Source: Amycolatopsis deserti
Lineage (GTDB): Bacteria > Actinomycetota > Actinomycetes > Mycobacteriales > Pseudonocardiaceae
DNA length: 64,000 bases
Reading direction: 5' to 3'
Assembly: GCF_014653945.1 (NCBI RefSeq)
Contig: NZ_BNAU01000001.1
Coordinates: forward strand, 868,001 to 932,000
Positions 52,116 to 60,672 of this stretch are shown here, in pieces. Each line of letters starts with the position of its first letter. The stretch's first letter is position 1. The position numbers and the translations under genes were made by a program. The notes beneath the pieces are model-generated. The model saw only the letters and a program-made list of their open reading frames with translations. It was not told where the DNA came from and made no database searches.

Positions 52116-52669
52116 CGTGTCGTCCCTTCCGATCCGGCCGTGGTGAGCACGTACACGGCCTCCCCTTCGGAGCCGAGGCAAATCTGCTGATTGCCGGGAA
52201 CCACGATGCGCCAGTCACGCTGCCAGACGCGGTCAGCGCAGTAGTAGCTGCCGACCAGCAGCCCGTCGCGCGTGACGGTGCCGTACAGGGTCTGTTGTGC
52301 GTCGGCGGGGTCGGCGATGACGGCGGTGATGATGCAGCCGTTCTCAGTGAAGGTGCGGACAACGATCTCGGTGTCGGGTGTCTGGGTCATGGCATTGATC
52401 TCCTCTCCTACGGTGAGCCGGTAGCTGGGGCAGCCGTCGCCCTGGGGGCGGCTCGGGGTGACGGTGGTGACGTGGCGGCCGGTGAAGCGTTCGACGGCGG
52501 TGGTCACGGCCCGGGGGTGGGTCATGTCGTCGGTGGCCGGGAAGGTGCATTCCGCCCAGTGGCCTGGTGCGGTGGCGATCGAGACCCGGTAGCGGTCGCC
52601 GACGATCTCGCTGAGCGCGCACCACGTCGCACGTTCAGGATCGGGGAACGGATCGGGTGCGGTCTCCAT
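52112..52669 (-). CDS. Unrecognised 185-residue protein
   Basis: The start ATG 52669 stands behind a near-perfect AAGGAGGTG ribosome site. No family is recognised. The first 90 residues (WAECTFPATDDMTHPRAVTT) and the last 80 (TEIVVRTFTENGCIITAVIA, then GLLVGSYYCADRVWQRDWRI) may be two small beta-rich units. An in-frame ATG before TQTPDTEIVV has its own GGAGAGGAG, so a shorter internal product is possible. It lies 20 bases after the VWA gene stop in the same operon. Confidence 0.65.
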   Translation of the reverse strand: METAPDPFPDPERATWCALSEIVGDRYRVSIATAPGHWAECTFPATDDMTHPRAVTTAVERFTGRHVTTVTPSRPQGDGCPSYRLTVGEEINAMTQTPDTEIVVRTFTENGCIITAVIADPADAQQTLYGTVTRDGLLVGSYYCADRVWQRDWRIVVPGNQQICLGSEGEAVYVLTTAGSEGTTR

Positions 52670-52689
52670 GGGGGCACCTCCTTGTGGTG

Positions 52690-54438
52690 TCAGTGGGCGA
52701 CGCGCAGGGCGGCGGTGGCGGCGCGTCCGATGGCCTGGGCGGTCGTGGCGGGGTCGGTGAGCAGGTGCACGCGTGCCCCGTCGAGCGGCGTATCGCTCTT
52801 GCTGGTGGTCAGCCACAGCACCGCACACCCGGCGGCGCGTAGCCGGTTGAGCCGCTTCTGGCCTTCGGCCCGGGGCTGGTCCCGGAATTGGCCGTCGGAC
52901 ACGATGACCAGCAGCCGGGCCGCGCCGGGGCTGGACAGGCCGAGCGCGCCGTCGAGGGCGGCAATGGCGGTGGGGATGTCTTCCCAGTTGTCGTCGGACT
53001 TGAACTCGGTCACCACCGCCGGGGTTCGGCCTGGGTAAGTCAGGGGCCGCACGTGGTTGCCGAAGATCACGGTGGCGGTGTCGGCGGGCACGCGGGTGTG
53101 GCGGGCGGCGGTGGCGAGGATCCAGGCGGCGGAGGCGACGTGGTCGCGGGCCCAGCGCATGGTGCCGGACACGTCACACGCGATGCCGAGCCGCAGTGGC
53201 GGGGTGGGGGTGGCGGTGCGGGTGATGCGGGTGAACGGTTCGGCGGTCGGCAGTGCCCCGGCCGCGCGCTGGGCGTCGGCGGCCAGCGCGCCCCGCATCC
53301 GCAACCGCCCGGGTGGGACCACGGAGCTCGTCTTGACCGCGCTCCGCTCGCGCGCCCCGGCGGTGTCCAGCGCGCGGGCGAGCACGCGGGCGGCGGTGCG
53401 TTCGTCATGCGTCGGTGGGCGGGTACCGGCCAGGGCGGTGCGGCCGTCCCGGGGGCCGCCGGGACGGAACGTCTTCCGGGCGGCCCGTTCCGCCTCCTTT
53501 CGAGCCGCCTTCTCGCGCGCCTGCGCGGCGGCGGCACGCGCGGCCGGGTCTTCCGGCGGCGGCTGCCGGGCAACGTTCGCGGCCACGTTGTCCAGCACGG
53601 TGGCGATCGCCTCCGCCATCGGCGACGGCGTGCCCGGGGCGAGTGATCCGGTGCCGTTCGGCGTTCCCGACGTGCCGGGCGGGGTGGGCTGGTTGGGATC
53701 GGTGGCGAGAATCTCGCACCATTGGCGTCCGAGGTCGAGCATGGTCTCGCCGTCGTCATCGGCGGTGTGCAGCGCTGCCCGCCATACCGCCCGCAGCTTG
53801 TCCACGGTGTCCGGACCGAGCACGTCTTCGATGACCCGGGCGAGCGGGGCGACTTCGGACTCGGTCAGCACACCGCCGTCGGCGCGCCCGAGGAGCAGGG
53901 CGGCGGAGCGCGCGGCGTCGGCAGGGGTCATCTGCGGCGCGGTGGCCGGGTCTGCGAACAGGTGCAGGTCATCGGCGACGAGCTCCTTGACGCACGCGCG
54001 CAGCCAGTGACGGTCGTCGGGGCGGCGGCGGATGTGCGCGGCCTCCATGCGCGCCTCTTCCAGCAGCATCGCGGCATCCACCACCCCGGGCGGGGCGTCC
54101 TCGGGTGGATCCCACGCGGTGTGTTTGGCATGGCCGCACTCGTGGGTGAGCGCGCCCCAGGTCGCGGCGTAGCGGGTGCGGTCGCCGATGTTGGCCGCGT
54201 CGACGGTGGCGGGGTCGACCTTGAGGTGGTTGCCGTCGACCTCGATCAGCGCGGGTCCGGGGTAGAAGCAGGCGGCCGCGCCACCGCCCGCGCCGGGCGC
54301 GATGGTGACCAGCAGGTCGTCACGGTCTGCGATCACCGGGACCTCGTCGGCCAGGGCGGCGGACAGGGTGAGCCATTCCGGGCGGGTCGGGAACACGGCG
54401 GTACCGGTGGCGGCGGGGTCGGCGAGGTGATTGCTCAT
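52690..54438 (-). CDS. VWA-domain protein with metallopeptidase-like HECGH motif
   Basis: The 582-residue protein combines two parts. The N-terminal half has ALTHECGHAKHTAW with HECGH at residues 99-103, like an HExxH zinc-peptidase motif, and LEEARMEAAHIRRRP. The C-terminal third is a von Willebrand A domain with MIDAS residues in CDVSGTM (Asp422, Ser424, Thr426), an SDDNWEDIPTAIAAL segment and LLVIVSDGQFRD. A long Ala/Arg-rich charged helix (about 290-330) joins them. ATG 54438 follows GAAAGGG. It is encoded 30 bases after a MoxR-type ATPase, the classic partner of VWA proteins. Confidence 0.8.
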   Translation of the reverse strand: MSNHLADPAATGTAVFPTRPEWLTLSAALADEVPVIADRDDLLVTIAPGAGGGAAACFYPGPALIEVDGNHLKVDPATVDAANIGDRTRYAATWGALTHECGHAKHTAWDPPEDAPPGVVDAAMLLEEARMEAAHIRRRPDDRHWLRACVKELVADDLHLFADPATAPQMTPADAARSAALLLGRADGGVLTESEVAPLARVIEDVLGPDTVDKLRAVWRAALHTADDDGETMLDLGRQWCEILATDPNQPTPPGTSGTPNGTGSLAPGTPSPMAEAIATVLDNVAANVARQPPPEDPAARAAAAQAREKAARKEAERAARKTFRPGGPRDGRTALAGTRPPTHDERTAARVLARALDTAGARERSAVKTSSVVPPGRLRMRGALAADAQRAAGALPTAEPFTRITRTATPTPPLRLGIACDVSGTMRWARDHVASAAWILATAARHTRVPADTATVIFGNHVRPLTYPGRTPAVVTEFKSDDNWEDIPTAIAALDGALGLSSPGAARLLVIVSDGQFRDQPRAEGQKRLNRLRAAGCAVLWLTTSKSDTPLDGARVHLLTDPATTAQAIGRAATAALRVAH

Positions 54439-54468
54439 GACAGTCCCTTTCGGACAGGAGGGCATGGG

Positions 54469-55704
54469 TCAGATGCGCGTGCCGAGGGCGAGCGGGGCGA
54501 GGTCTTTGCCGAACACTTGGCGCACCACGGCGGCGACGGTGGCGCGGTCCTCTTCCGGGGCGGTACCGACCAGGTTCCCGGCGGCGGCCTCGGCGCCGAG
54601 TACGTCGGCGATCTTTTGGAAGGCCAGCAGTTCGCGGAGCTGGGGCGCCCAGCCGGTTTCACCGTTGGCCTGCCGGGTGGCGAGATTCCGCGCGATCTTC
54701 ACTGCCCGCTTGTCGATCTTGAGTTGGGTGGCGAGGTCGTAGTCGGTCGACACGTGGATCTGGGCGGCGAATCGGGATGACAGGGCGTCGGTGAGCACTG
54801 CGCCATGCACGCCGGGGTTGTGCCCGGCCACCACGTAGAACCCGGGCGCGGCGTCGATGATCTCGCCCCCGTTGGCTTTGATGATGATCTGGCGGCGGCC
54901 ATCCATCGCGGGGTAGACCACGGCGAGCACGGTCGGGGGGATCAGCGTGGCGTCGTCGATGAACAAGGTCCGGCCCTCACGCATCGCGCGGACCAGCGGG
55001 CCGTGGATGAACGTGTAGCGAACGGTCCCGTTCCCGTCCACGGTCTGGGCATATTCCCCGACCAGGTCGGCGACCGTGGTGTCCCCATCACCCTGCACGG
55101 TCAGCAGGTCCGGGAACGCGGCCTCGACCGCCGACGTCTTCCCGGTACCGGGCGGCCCGTACATCAGGGCGGGAATTCCAGCGTCCCGCAGTTTCCGCAA
55201 CGCGACCACGTCCGGCATCCCCGACAACAACCGGGGGTGGTACGGGGTCCCGTTCGGACGCGTCACGGGGCCGGTGACCGGTGCAGGGGGCGGGGCGGGT
55301 GGGGTGGCTGCCGGGGCGGTTGCGGGGGCCGGTGCCGCGCTGGTCCTGTTCGGACGGGCCGCCCAGGTGGTCCCGGGCGGCCGTGGCGGCGTGGGGGTGA
55401 TCGTGGCTGCGGCGACGGAGTCCGTGGTCGCGGTCGCGCCATAGGTCAGGGGTGCGGCGGACGCGGTGAACGCGTGCCCCTGGTCGGCCAGGGCTTTCAG
55501 CGCATTGCCGACCGCGCCCGATGACCGGCCGCCGAGTTTCGCCGCGATCGCGCGCGGCGTCAACGGCGTGCCGTGGTTGTCGGCCAGCACCCGCGCGACC
55601 ATCGCGCGCAATTCGCCGTTGCGCAGCCTGGCCGCCGCGCCCGTGGTTGGGGCGGCCGCGCCAGCGGTTGCCGGTGCTGGTGTGGGTGCGGGCGGCGTGG
55701 TCAT
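54469..55704 (-). CDS. MoxR-type AAA+ ATPase with N-terminal winged helix
   Basis: The 411-residue protein has a winged helix at residues 27-75 (LRAMVARVLADNHG, LGGRSSGAVGNALKAL), a Pro/Ala-rich linker, and an AAA+ domain with P-loop GPPGTGKT (183-190) and Walker B TLFIDD (246-251), followed by VLAVVYPAMDGRRQI and ALSSRFAAQIHV. MoxR proteins act with VWA proteins as chaperone-like remodelers. The DNA-binding-type N-terminus is unusual and is shared with the protein at 50436. The following gene encodes the VWA/HECGH protein. Confidence 0.87.
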   Translation of the reverse strand: MTTPPAPTPAPATAGAAAPTTGAAARLRNGELRAMVARVLADNHGTPLTPRAIAAKLGGRSSGAVGNALKALADQGHAFTASAAPLTYGATATTDSVAAATITPTPPRPPGTTWAARPNRTSAAPAPATAPAATPPAPPPAPVTGPVTRPNGTPYHPRLLSGMPDVVALRKLRDAGIPALMYGPPGTGKTSAVEAAFPDLLTVQGDGDTTVADLVGEYAQTVDGNGTVRYTFIHGPLVRAMREGRTLFIDDATLIPPTVLAVVYPAMDGRRQIIIKANGGEIIDAAPGFYVVAGHNPGVHGAVLTDALSSRFAAQIHVSTDYDLATQLKIDKRAVKIARNLATRQANGETGWAPQLRELLAFQKIADVLGAEAAAGNLVGTAPEEDRATVAAVVRQVFGKDLAPLALGTRI

Positions 55705-55736
55705 CGCGGGTCAGTCCTTTCGTTGATCAGGGCCGG

Positions 55737-55889
55737 TCAGGCAGCGGCGTAGTCGTCGGCGTCGTCGTTCTGGTGGTATTCGGCGGCGGCGTCGGCCGAT
55801 TCCTGGGTGTCGTGGACGGCCGACCAGCCGCAGTAGCAAAACGCGGTCACGGTGCCGTTGTCGTTGGTCGTGGTGTCGGCGTAGTGCAT
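55737..55889 (-). CDS. Small 50-residue acidic protein with CxC motif
   Basis: ATG 55889 behind GGGGG opens a 50-codon frame that ends 33 bases before the MoxR-type gene. The peptide begins MHYADTTTNDNGTVTAF, continues CYCGWSAVHDTQESADAAAE and ends YHQNDDADDYAAA. The FCYCGW segment and the following helix are reminiscent of small metal-binding proteins, with only two Cys and two His available. Codon use is normal for the region. It is likely the first gene of the minus-strand operon. Confidence 0.6.
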   Translation of the reverse strand: MHYADTTTNDNGTVTAFCYCGWSAVHDTQESADAAAEYHQNDDADDYAAA

Positions 55890-56079
55890 GATGGGCCCCC
55901 ATTCTGGGAATATGGCTCACGCCGGGCATCGTATTGGTTGTGATTTCCGGTTCCCCGGCGACAAATCAATTATGACTCGACATGCGCCCGATGTGCAATA
56001 GGTTTGACCGCGTATTTTCAAGACTCTTTTCCTGGTTTTGTCGGGTTGGTGATTCCTGGGGCTCATTCCCGTGTTTGCC

Positions 56080-56094
56080 CAGGTCAAAGACCTG
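56080..56094. promoter_or_regulatory. Palindrome CAGGTC-AAA-GACCTG
   Basis: Perfect 6-bp arms with a 3-base centre lie 13 bases before the ATG of a possible small gene. The size and symmetry suit a repressor operator. The binding protein is unknown; the HxlR regulator 550 bases downstream is one candidate. Confidence 0.4.
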
Positions 56095-56107
56095 TGAGGT
56101 GTGCCCG

Positions 56108-56197
56108 ATGGATGAATTGAGTAATGCCGAGAAGAAGAGGAAAACAATCGAATTGCATTTAATCCATGAATATCCGGAACGAGAAGCTGAAGGGTGA
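56108..56197 (+). CDS. Possible 29-residue charged peptide
   Basis: ATG 56108 follows GAGGTG by 6 bases and opens 29 codons. The peptide starts MDELSNAEKKRKTIELHLIH and ends EYPEREAEG. Codons such as AAT, TTA, TTG and ACA are unlike the high-GC neighbours. A short amphipathic helix is plausible. Being so short, it could be chance; the palindrome just upstream is the main support. Confidence 0.33.
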   Translation: MDELSNAEKKRKTIELHLIHEYPEREAEG

Positions 56198-56644
56198 AGG
56201 CTGGCTGTGTTGGCGACCGAGTGGCCTGTCGTCACGTCGCCGCCGGCCCGCCGCCCCGATGTGTTCACCGCCTTGGGGCGGGTCGAGTCTGGGATAGCAC
56301 CGGATCCCTCTGCGGGTGCCCTGGCCAGGCGGTTCCGTGCCGCGGTACGGTGGCGCTCTAATCGGCGCCCCGATATGAACCCCATGTTGATCCCCCAGGT
56401 GATCCCCGTTTGGTCCGCCCCGTCGGCCCGCGTGGATCAGCTTGGCTATCGGATGCGGGCGTGCGGGTGAGACGCGGGTTGAGTAGTTCTACGGTTGGGC
56501 GCGTTGCTCCGTTTGGCGTAATGTGGGCTTGTCGAGGTGTCCTCGTCGATGGGCGCGGGTGAGGGCTAGTCCACGCTTGCGAACAGGTATAACGCCCTTG
56601 AGGAGGGTCATCTCGGCGGTCCGGGTCGGCACACGTGGGGAGGC

Positions 56645-57103
56645 GTGGTGACGGAGCGAGACGACAGGCTTCTGAGGGGCCTGTACGACCTGAGAAACCT
56701 GTTCGGGGACAAGTGGGTGCCGGCGATCGTGGTGGCACTCCGGGCTGGCCCGTTGCGGCGGATAGAGATTCTTTCCACGGTCAACTCTTATTTCATCGAC
56801 GAGAACTGGACGGATAAACAACGCGTCCTGCACGATAGCATTCTGGCGCGTTCGTTGAAAAAGATGCGTATGCAGGGGTTGGTCTTCCGGGAGCGCAGTA
56901 CGAAGTCTTTTCCGCCGGAAGTCGAATACGCGTTGAATCCGGCGGTCGCCGACGCGCTGGAGGCTGCGGAGCCGCTCATCGCCTGGACTCGGGCACACCC
57001 TGACTTGCTTGCGCAGGCTCAGGAATACAGCCGCAAGCATGGCCCGCATGGCGGGTCGTCGGCGGACGAGGGTGATGACGATTTTCCGCCGCGGCCGGCC
57101 TGA
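56645..57103 (+). CDS. HxlR-family winged-helix regulator
   Basis: The 152-residue product has the HxlR pattern: LLRGLYDLRNLFGDKWVPAIVVAL, then GPLRRIEILSTV, SILARSLKKMRMQGLVFRE and EVEYALNPAVADAL. These dimeric regulators sense small molecules or redox state. Two adjacent GTG codons (56645, 56648) follow GGGGAGG. The HxlR-specific Cys is absent. The C-terminus is short and acidic. It lies between the accessory operon and the Tad locus and is convergent with the latter. Confidence 0.82.
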   Translation: MVTERDDRLLRGLYDLRNLFGDKWVPAIVVALRAGPLRRIEILSTVNSYFIDENWTDKQRVLHDSILARSLKKMRMQGLVFRERSTKSFPPEVEYALNPAVADALEAAEPLIAWTRAHPDLLAQAQEYSRKHGPHGGSSADEGDDDFPPRPA

Positions 57104-57135
57104 ACCGCGACGACCGTGTCGTGCTCCAAGGACGG

Positions 57136-59802
57136 TCACCCGGCTTTGCTGTAACCATGGCCGGCAGCGTCTGTCTGTAGGTCGTGACGGCGTTGCAGCC
57201 GCTCGGCCAGGCTGACGGTTTGCGGGCTCGGTTGGTCGTCGACCTCGGCGAGCCGTGTGGTGAGCAGGGTGAGGGTTCGTGGGATGGCGTCGAGCTGCCC
57301 GAGGCGTTCCTGCAGGCGCATGATGTCGCGGTAGATCAGTTCGTTGTGCGGATCGAAGGCGCGGGCGATCTCAAGGAGATCGAGGGTCTGCTGCGGGTCC
57401 TCGTCGACCAGTGCTCGCGCGAGCGCGGCGACGGCGTCGATGGCATCGCGGCGGATGGATTCCCGGGCGGTTTCAATCCATTCCGTACTCATGCCGTCGG
57501 CCAGGGGACCGGCGTAGCTCTCGACCGCGCGGCGGTTGGCGTCGATCCGGTCCTGCTGGTTCGTAGCCGCGCGCCGCGCTGCTACGGCAGCGGCGAAGCG
57601 GTGGTAATCGACCTCGACCAAGCCCGGATCGAGGCGGTAGCGACCCTCGCCGGTCACCACCACGTCGGAGAGCGCACCGTCGGTTGCGGCACCGATTGCG
57701 CGGCGGAGACGGCTGAGGCTGGTGTTCAGCGCGTTGGTCGTCTTCTCGGGAGGGCCCGCCGGCCACAGGGCCGCGATGAGCGCCTCGCGGCTGACGCCGT
57801 CCGGATGCAGGCTCAAGAACACCAGCAGTTCGCGCACCCGGGGTTGGAATGCCGACGTGACCTCGTTCTCGACACTCTCAGCCGCCTGAGCAGGCCGGGG
57901 CCGCCACCACACGCGCACCGGGCCCAGGACCGTGGCCCGCAGCGGCGCGAGCGCGTCCTGCTGGTTCCCGGTTGGGCTCGGCCGCTGCTGAGATGGAATC
58001 GGGACGAGCGGATCAGCGAGGTCGGCAGTGCCCCTGAGAATCTCCAGCCCGGCGTCGGACTGATCGCGGGCGCTCTGTCCGGCCCGGAGTTCGAGGCCGG
58101 GTTCCAGCTCGTCGGGGGTGTTGTGCCGGTCGCTCTCGTCCGGCGTTTCGGTCTGGCGTAGCAGGGCGAGCAGATCGGCGAGGTGGTCGTCACCGAGGCG
58201 GAACATCCGCATGCCGCGCAGGCGTTCGCCCGGGCCGGGATTGGTCGCGGACACGGTGCCCTCGGCTCGGACGTAGGCGGTGACGCCGGCGGGCCACTGG
58301 CCCAGCAGCAGCCCGGTGACACCGAAGCACGACCCGTTGTCCAGGACAGCCTGCAGCCGCTGCCGATGCCGTTCCGGTGCGCGCGCCACCAGCAGGACGG
58401 GAGGCCACGGCTCGGCTTGCGCGTTCGGCGTCTGTCGTGCGCGTGCCAGCGTCTCGGCTTCGAGCGCGTCCAGTGCCCCCTCGACGTTGGCGACCAGTTG
58501 CACACCTGCCGGTAGCTTCGATTGGTCCGTCCTGTGCCCCAGCAGCGCGTCCGCGTCTTCGACGGGACATATCACCCCTGCCCCGGAGTGCGTGGCCGCG
58601 GCGGCGACCAGTAGTGCTCGTGCCGCGGCTGGCGCACCCTCGCCGATGAGGCCGAGTCCATGGACTGAGGCGAGGTCCAACGCAACCTCCCGGCCGTCGC
58701 GCACACCGACGGGCAGTGTGCTGTCCTGCGCGAGCGGCGGTTCGGAGGCCGTTGGTGGCTCGCCGTAGGTGGTGTTGGGCTCGTCCTCGGTGGCTCGCAG
58801 GTGGGCCAGTCGTAGCTGGTACACCACTGGCGCGACGGGCAGGTCTGTGCGGTCGCCGCTGCCAGGACGGTAGCGACGACGGTGCCGGCGCCGCGCGATG
58901 AGCAAGGCCGCGCTGACCGCGGAGGCGAGTCCGAGCCCAACGAACAGCTCCTCGCCCCAGCGAAACCCAGCCTCTCCGGAAGCGCCAGGACGCGGCGGTG
59001 ACGTGTCCTCGGCCGGCGGTGGTTCGGGTGTGGGGGGCGTCGGCTGTTCGGCGGGAGCCGCCGTGGTCGGCGGTGTGATCTCCGGGGGTGCGGTTGCGTC
59101 TGCCGGCAACCTGAACTCCTCGCCGGGGAAGATCAAGCTGGGCCGGTCGAACACGCCTCCGTTGGGCTGCCGTTTGCCCCTGTTGAGGTCGAAGATTTCC
59201 GGCCACCGATTGCCGTCGCCGAGCGTGCGCTGGGCGATGCGCCACAGCGAGTCGTGCACGCCGGTTACCGGGTCCGGCGCCATCGCCACCACCGACCTCG
59301 CCGCGACGATCCCGTCGGCGCTGCCGTGCTCGTGGTCTACGAGCCTCACAACGGACGTGGTGACGACTTCGGTGCTCGAGCTCGTCCCGGCGGTGAGGCC
59401 GTGGCCGACGCGGTGACCCACGATCGCGATCAGGATCGCGCCGATGAGAGCCCCCGTGACGTGGCGGAGAGGGCCGGCGGCTATCACGCCGGGGACGCGC
59501 ATGTCGCGCGCAACCTCGATGGCGCAGCGGGCCACGTCGACCGTGAACAGCGCCCAGACCACCCAGCTGAGGCAGGCGAGGAAGTCCAGCAGGAAGTTTG
59601 TGGTCATCGGGCCGAGCAGCACGCCCTCGATATCCGCCAAGGTCGGCAGGTGGTCGGGCAGGGGCCACCCGATGAACCGGATGAGCGCCCAGGGCAGGCC
59701 GCCGAGCAGCGCAACAAGGATCACCGCGGCGAGCAACCCGCGAAGCAGCCTGGCCGCGACGACGACACCATGGCCGGCCCTACGCATCGAACGTCCAGTC
59801 AT
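57136..59802 (-). CDS. Membrane LysM-BTAD regulator of the Tad locus
   Basis: The 888-residue protein has two or three N-terminal membrane segments (GLLAAVILVALLGGLPWALI, FLLDFLACLSWVVWALFTV, ALIGAILIAIVGHRVG). A LysM domain follows (HDSLWRIAQRTLGDGNRWPE, LIFPGEEFRLP), then a Pro-rich linker, another membrane helix (FVGLGLASAVSAALLIARR) and a long middle region. The C-terminal 230 residues carry an OmpR-like winged helix (VLGPVRVWWRPR, REALIAALWPAGPPEKTTN) and a BTAD helical domain (EVDYHRFAAAVAA). Such proteins precede Tad pilus genes in actinobacteria. A wall-sensing regulator is inferred. Confidence 0.82.
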   Translation of the reverse strand: MTGRSMRRAGHGVVVAARLLRGLLAAVILVALLGGLPWALIRFIGWPLPDHLPTLADIEGVLLGPMTTNFLLDFLACLSWVVWALFTVDVARCAIEVARDMRVPGVIAAGPLRHVTGALIGAILIAIVGHRVGHGLTAGTSSSTEVVTTSVVRLVDHEHGSADGIVAARSVVAMAPDPVTGVHDSLWRIAQRTLGDGNRWPEIFDLNRGKRQPNGGVFDRPSLIFPGEEFRLPADATAPPEITPPTTAAPAEQPTPPTPEPPPAEDTSPPRPGASGEAGFRWGEELFVGLGLASAVSAALLIARRRHRRRYRPGSGDRTDLPVAPVVYQLRLAHLRATEDEPNTTYGEPPTASEPPLAQDSTLPVGVRDGREVALDLASVHGLGLIGEGAPAAARALLVAAAATHSGAGVICPVEDADALLGHRTDQSKLPAGVQLVANVEGALDALEAETLARARQTPNAQAEPWPPVLLVARAPERHRQRLQAVLDNGSCFGVTGLLLGQWPAGVTAYVRAEGTVSATNPGPGERLRGMRMFRLGDDHLADLLALLRQTETPDESDRHNTPDELEPGLELRAGQSARDQSDAGLEILRGTADLADPLVPIPSQQRPSPTGNQQDALAPLRATVLGPVRVWWRPRPAQAAESVENEVTSAFQPRVRELLVFLSLHPDGVSREALIAALWPAGPPEKTTNALNTSLSRLRRAIGAATDGALSDVVVTGEGRYRLDPGLVEVDYHRFAAAVAARRAATNQQDRIDANRRAVESYAGPLADGMSTEWIETARESIRRDAIDAVAALARALVDEDPQQTLDLLEIARAFDPHNELIYRDIMRLQERLGQLDAIPRTLTLLTTRLAEVDDQPSPQTVSLAERLQRRHDLQTDAAGHGYSKAG

Positions 59803-59809
59803 CGGACGC

Positions 59810-60226
59810 TCACGTGAGCTGAGCGACCTGGAGATCACGTGCGGGCGGCGCGGGCGCAGGATCACCCGATCGGCCGTTCGTCTGGGACGAACTGCGGGAA
59901 CGAGTACCGAGCTTGCTCCCGGCCGGCTTCTTCCGCTTGGTTCGCGTGGTCTTGCGGCCGCTGACCCACTGCGTGAGGTCCGAGGCCTTCAGGTCGGTGA
60001 ACCGCGCGAGTTCCTCGATGCTGATGACGTCCTCGGCATCGGCGACGATCTCGCCGAGTTGCCCCTCGACGTCCTCCAGCTGCGCGACGATCGCGGCACG
60101 GCGCTGGGCCAGCTGATTCACCCGCTGGGCGGCGGCTTTGCGCCTCGCCGTACGCGGGGCGTCAACGTCTTCGATGCGGTGTTCGACCTCTTCGTCGGTG
60201 GGCATGATCTCTTCTCCTTTCGTCAT
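59810..60226 (-). CDS. Unrecognised 138-residue protein with coiled-coil
   Basis: Residues 25-65 (ARRKAAAQRVNQLAQRRAAI, VAQLEDVEGQLGEIVADAED) predict a coiled coil. An HTH-like segment follows (SIEELARFTDLKASDLTQWV) and then a basic Ser/Pro tail. Start ATG 60226 overlaps the TadG-like stop by 4 bases. It sits between the pseudopilin genes and the BTAD regulator. A DNA-binding or assembly factor is possible; no family is recognised. Confidence 0.62.
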   Translation of the reverse strand: MTKGEEIMPTDEEVEHRIEDVDAPRTARRKAAAQRVNQLAQRRAAIVAQLEDVEGQLGEIVADAEDVISIEELARFTDLKASDLTQWVSGRKTTRTKRKKPAGSKLGTRSRSSSQTNGRSGDPAPAPPARDLQVAQLT

Positions 60227-60672
60227 GGCTCGACGGTCGTGATTCCGCGTTGCGGGTGCGCACTTCCCTGTCCGTGTACGGACAGCGAGCTGATTCCGAT
60301 CAGCCCGAGTAGCTGGGTGGGCTGGGAGCCCGTGACGGTCACCGTGACGGTGTCACCGGAAATCACGACCGCGCCCACGGCGCCCTCAGCGGTCAGATGG
60401 GCTTGGGCCCTGGCGATGGCTTGCGCGGGCACCAAGCGAAGGGTCCCGCTGTTGCGGTACGCGGCCAGGTCGATGGCTTGTGCGCCGGCGCGAGCGGCGG
60501 CTTCGGCTTGCCCGTTCGCCCGGACCTTGGCGGCCAGAGCGAGGCCGCCGTCGAGCGTCAGGCCGGCCAGGGCCAGGATGGCGGTGACCAGCACGACGAC
60601 GAAGGCGGACACGCGGCCCTCGTCGGCCCGCCACCAGACGATCGCGCGCTCGATGGTGCTCCGGTGCTTCAC
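60223..60672 (-). CDS. TadG-like pseudopilin without Glu5
   Basis: The 149-residue protein has an N-terminal leader ending WWRADEG, then RVSAFVVVLVTAILALAGLT as the single membrane helix and an extracytoplasmic domain. TadE/TadG-type proteins usually carry Glu at position 5 after the leader Gly; here that position is Phe. The leader is shared with the next upstream gene product. GTG 60672 overlaps its neighbour by 4 bases (GTGA). Confidence 0.72.
   Translation of the reverse strand: MKHRSTIERAIVWWRADEGRVSAFVVVLVTAILALAGLTLDGGLALAAKVRANGQAEAAARAGAQAIDLAAYRNSGTLRLVPAQAIARAQAHLTAEGAVGAVVISGDTVTVTVTGSQPTQLLGLIGISSLSVHGQGSAHPQRGITTVEP

Larger units (their letters stand above)
55890..56644. other. 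AT-richer intergenic region with small operator and possible sORF
   Basis: These 755 bases are clearly poorer in G+C between 55930 and 56200 than the flanks. The promoter of the minus-strand accessory operon must lie at the left end and that of the HxlR gene at the right end. A 15-bp palindrome and a 29-codon frame are listed separately. A GTG-started frame at 56207-56470 (87 codons) shows no recognisable family and weak codon bias, so it is not called. Foreign or regulatory DNA is possible. Confidence 0.5.

Noticed and set aside
56207-56470. 87-codon plus-strand frame upstream of the HxlR gene
   Set aside because: It has no family similarity, no clear ribosome site and weak codon bias; left uncalled.
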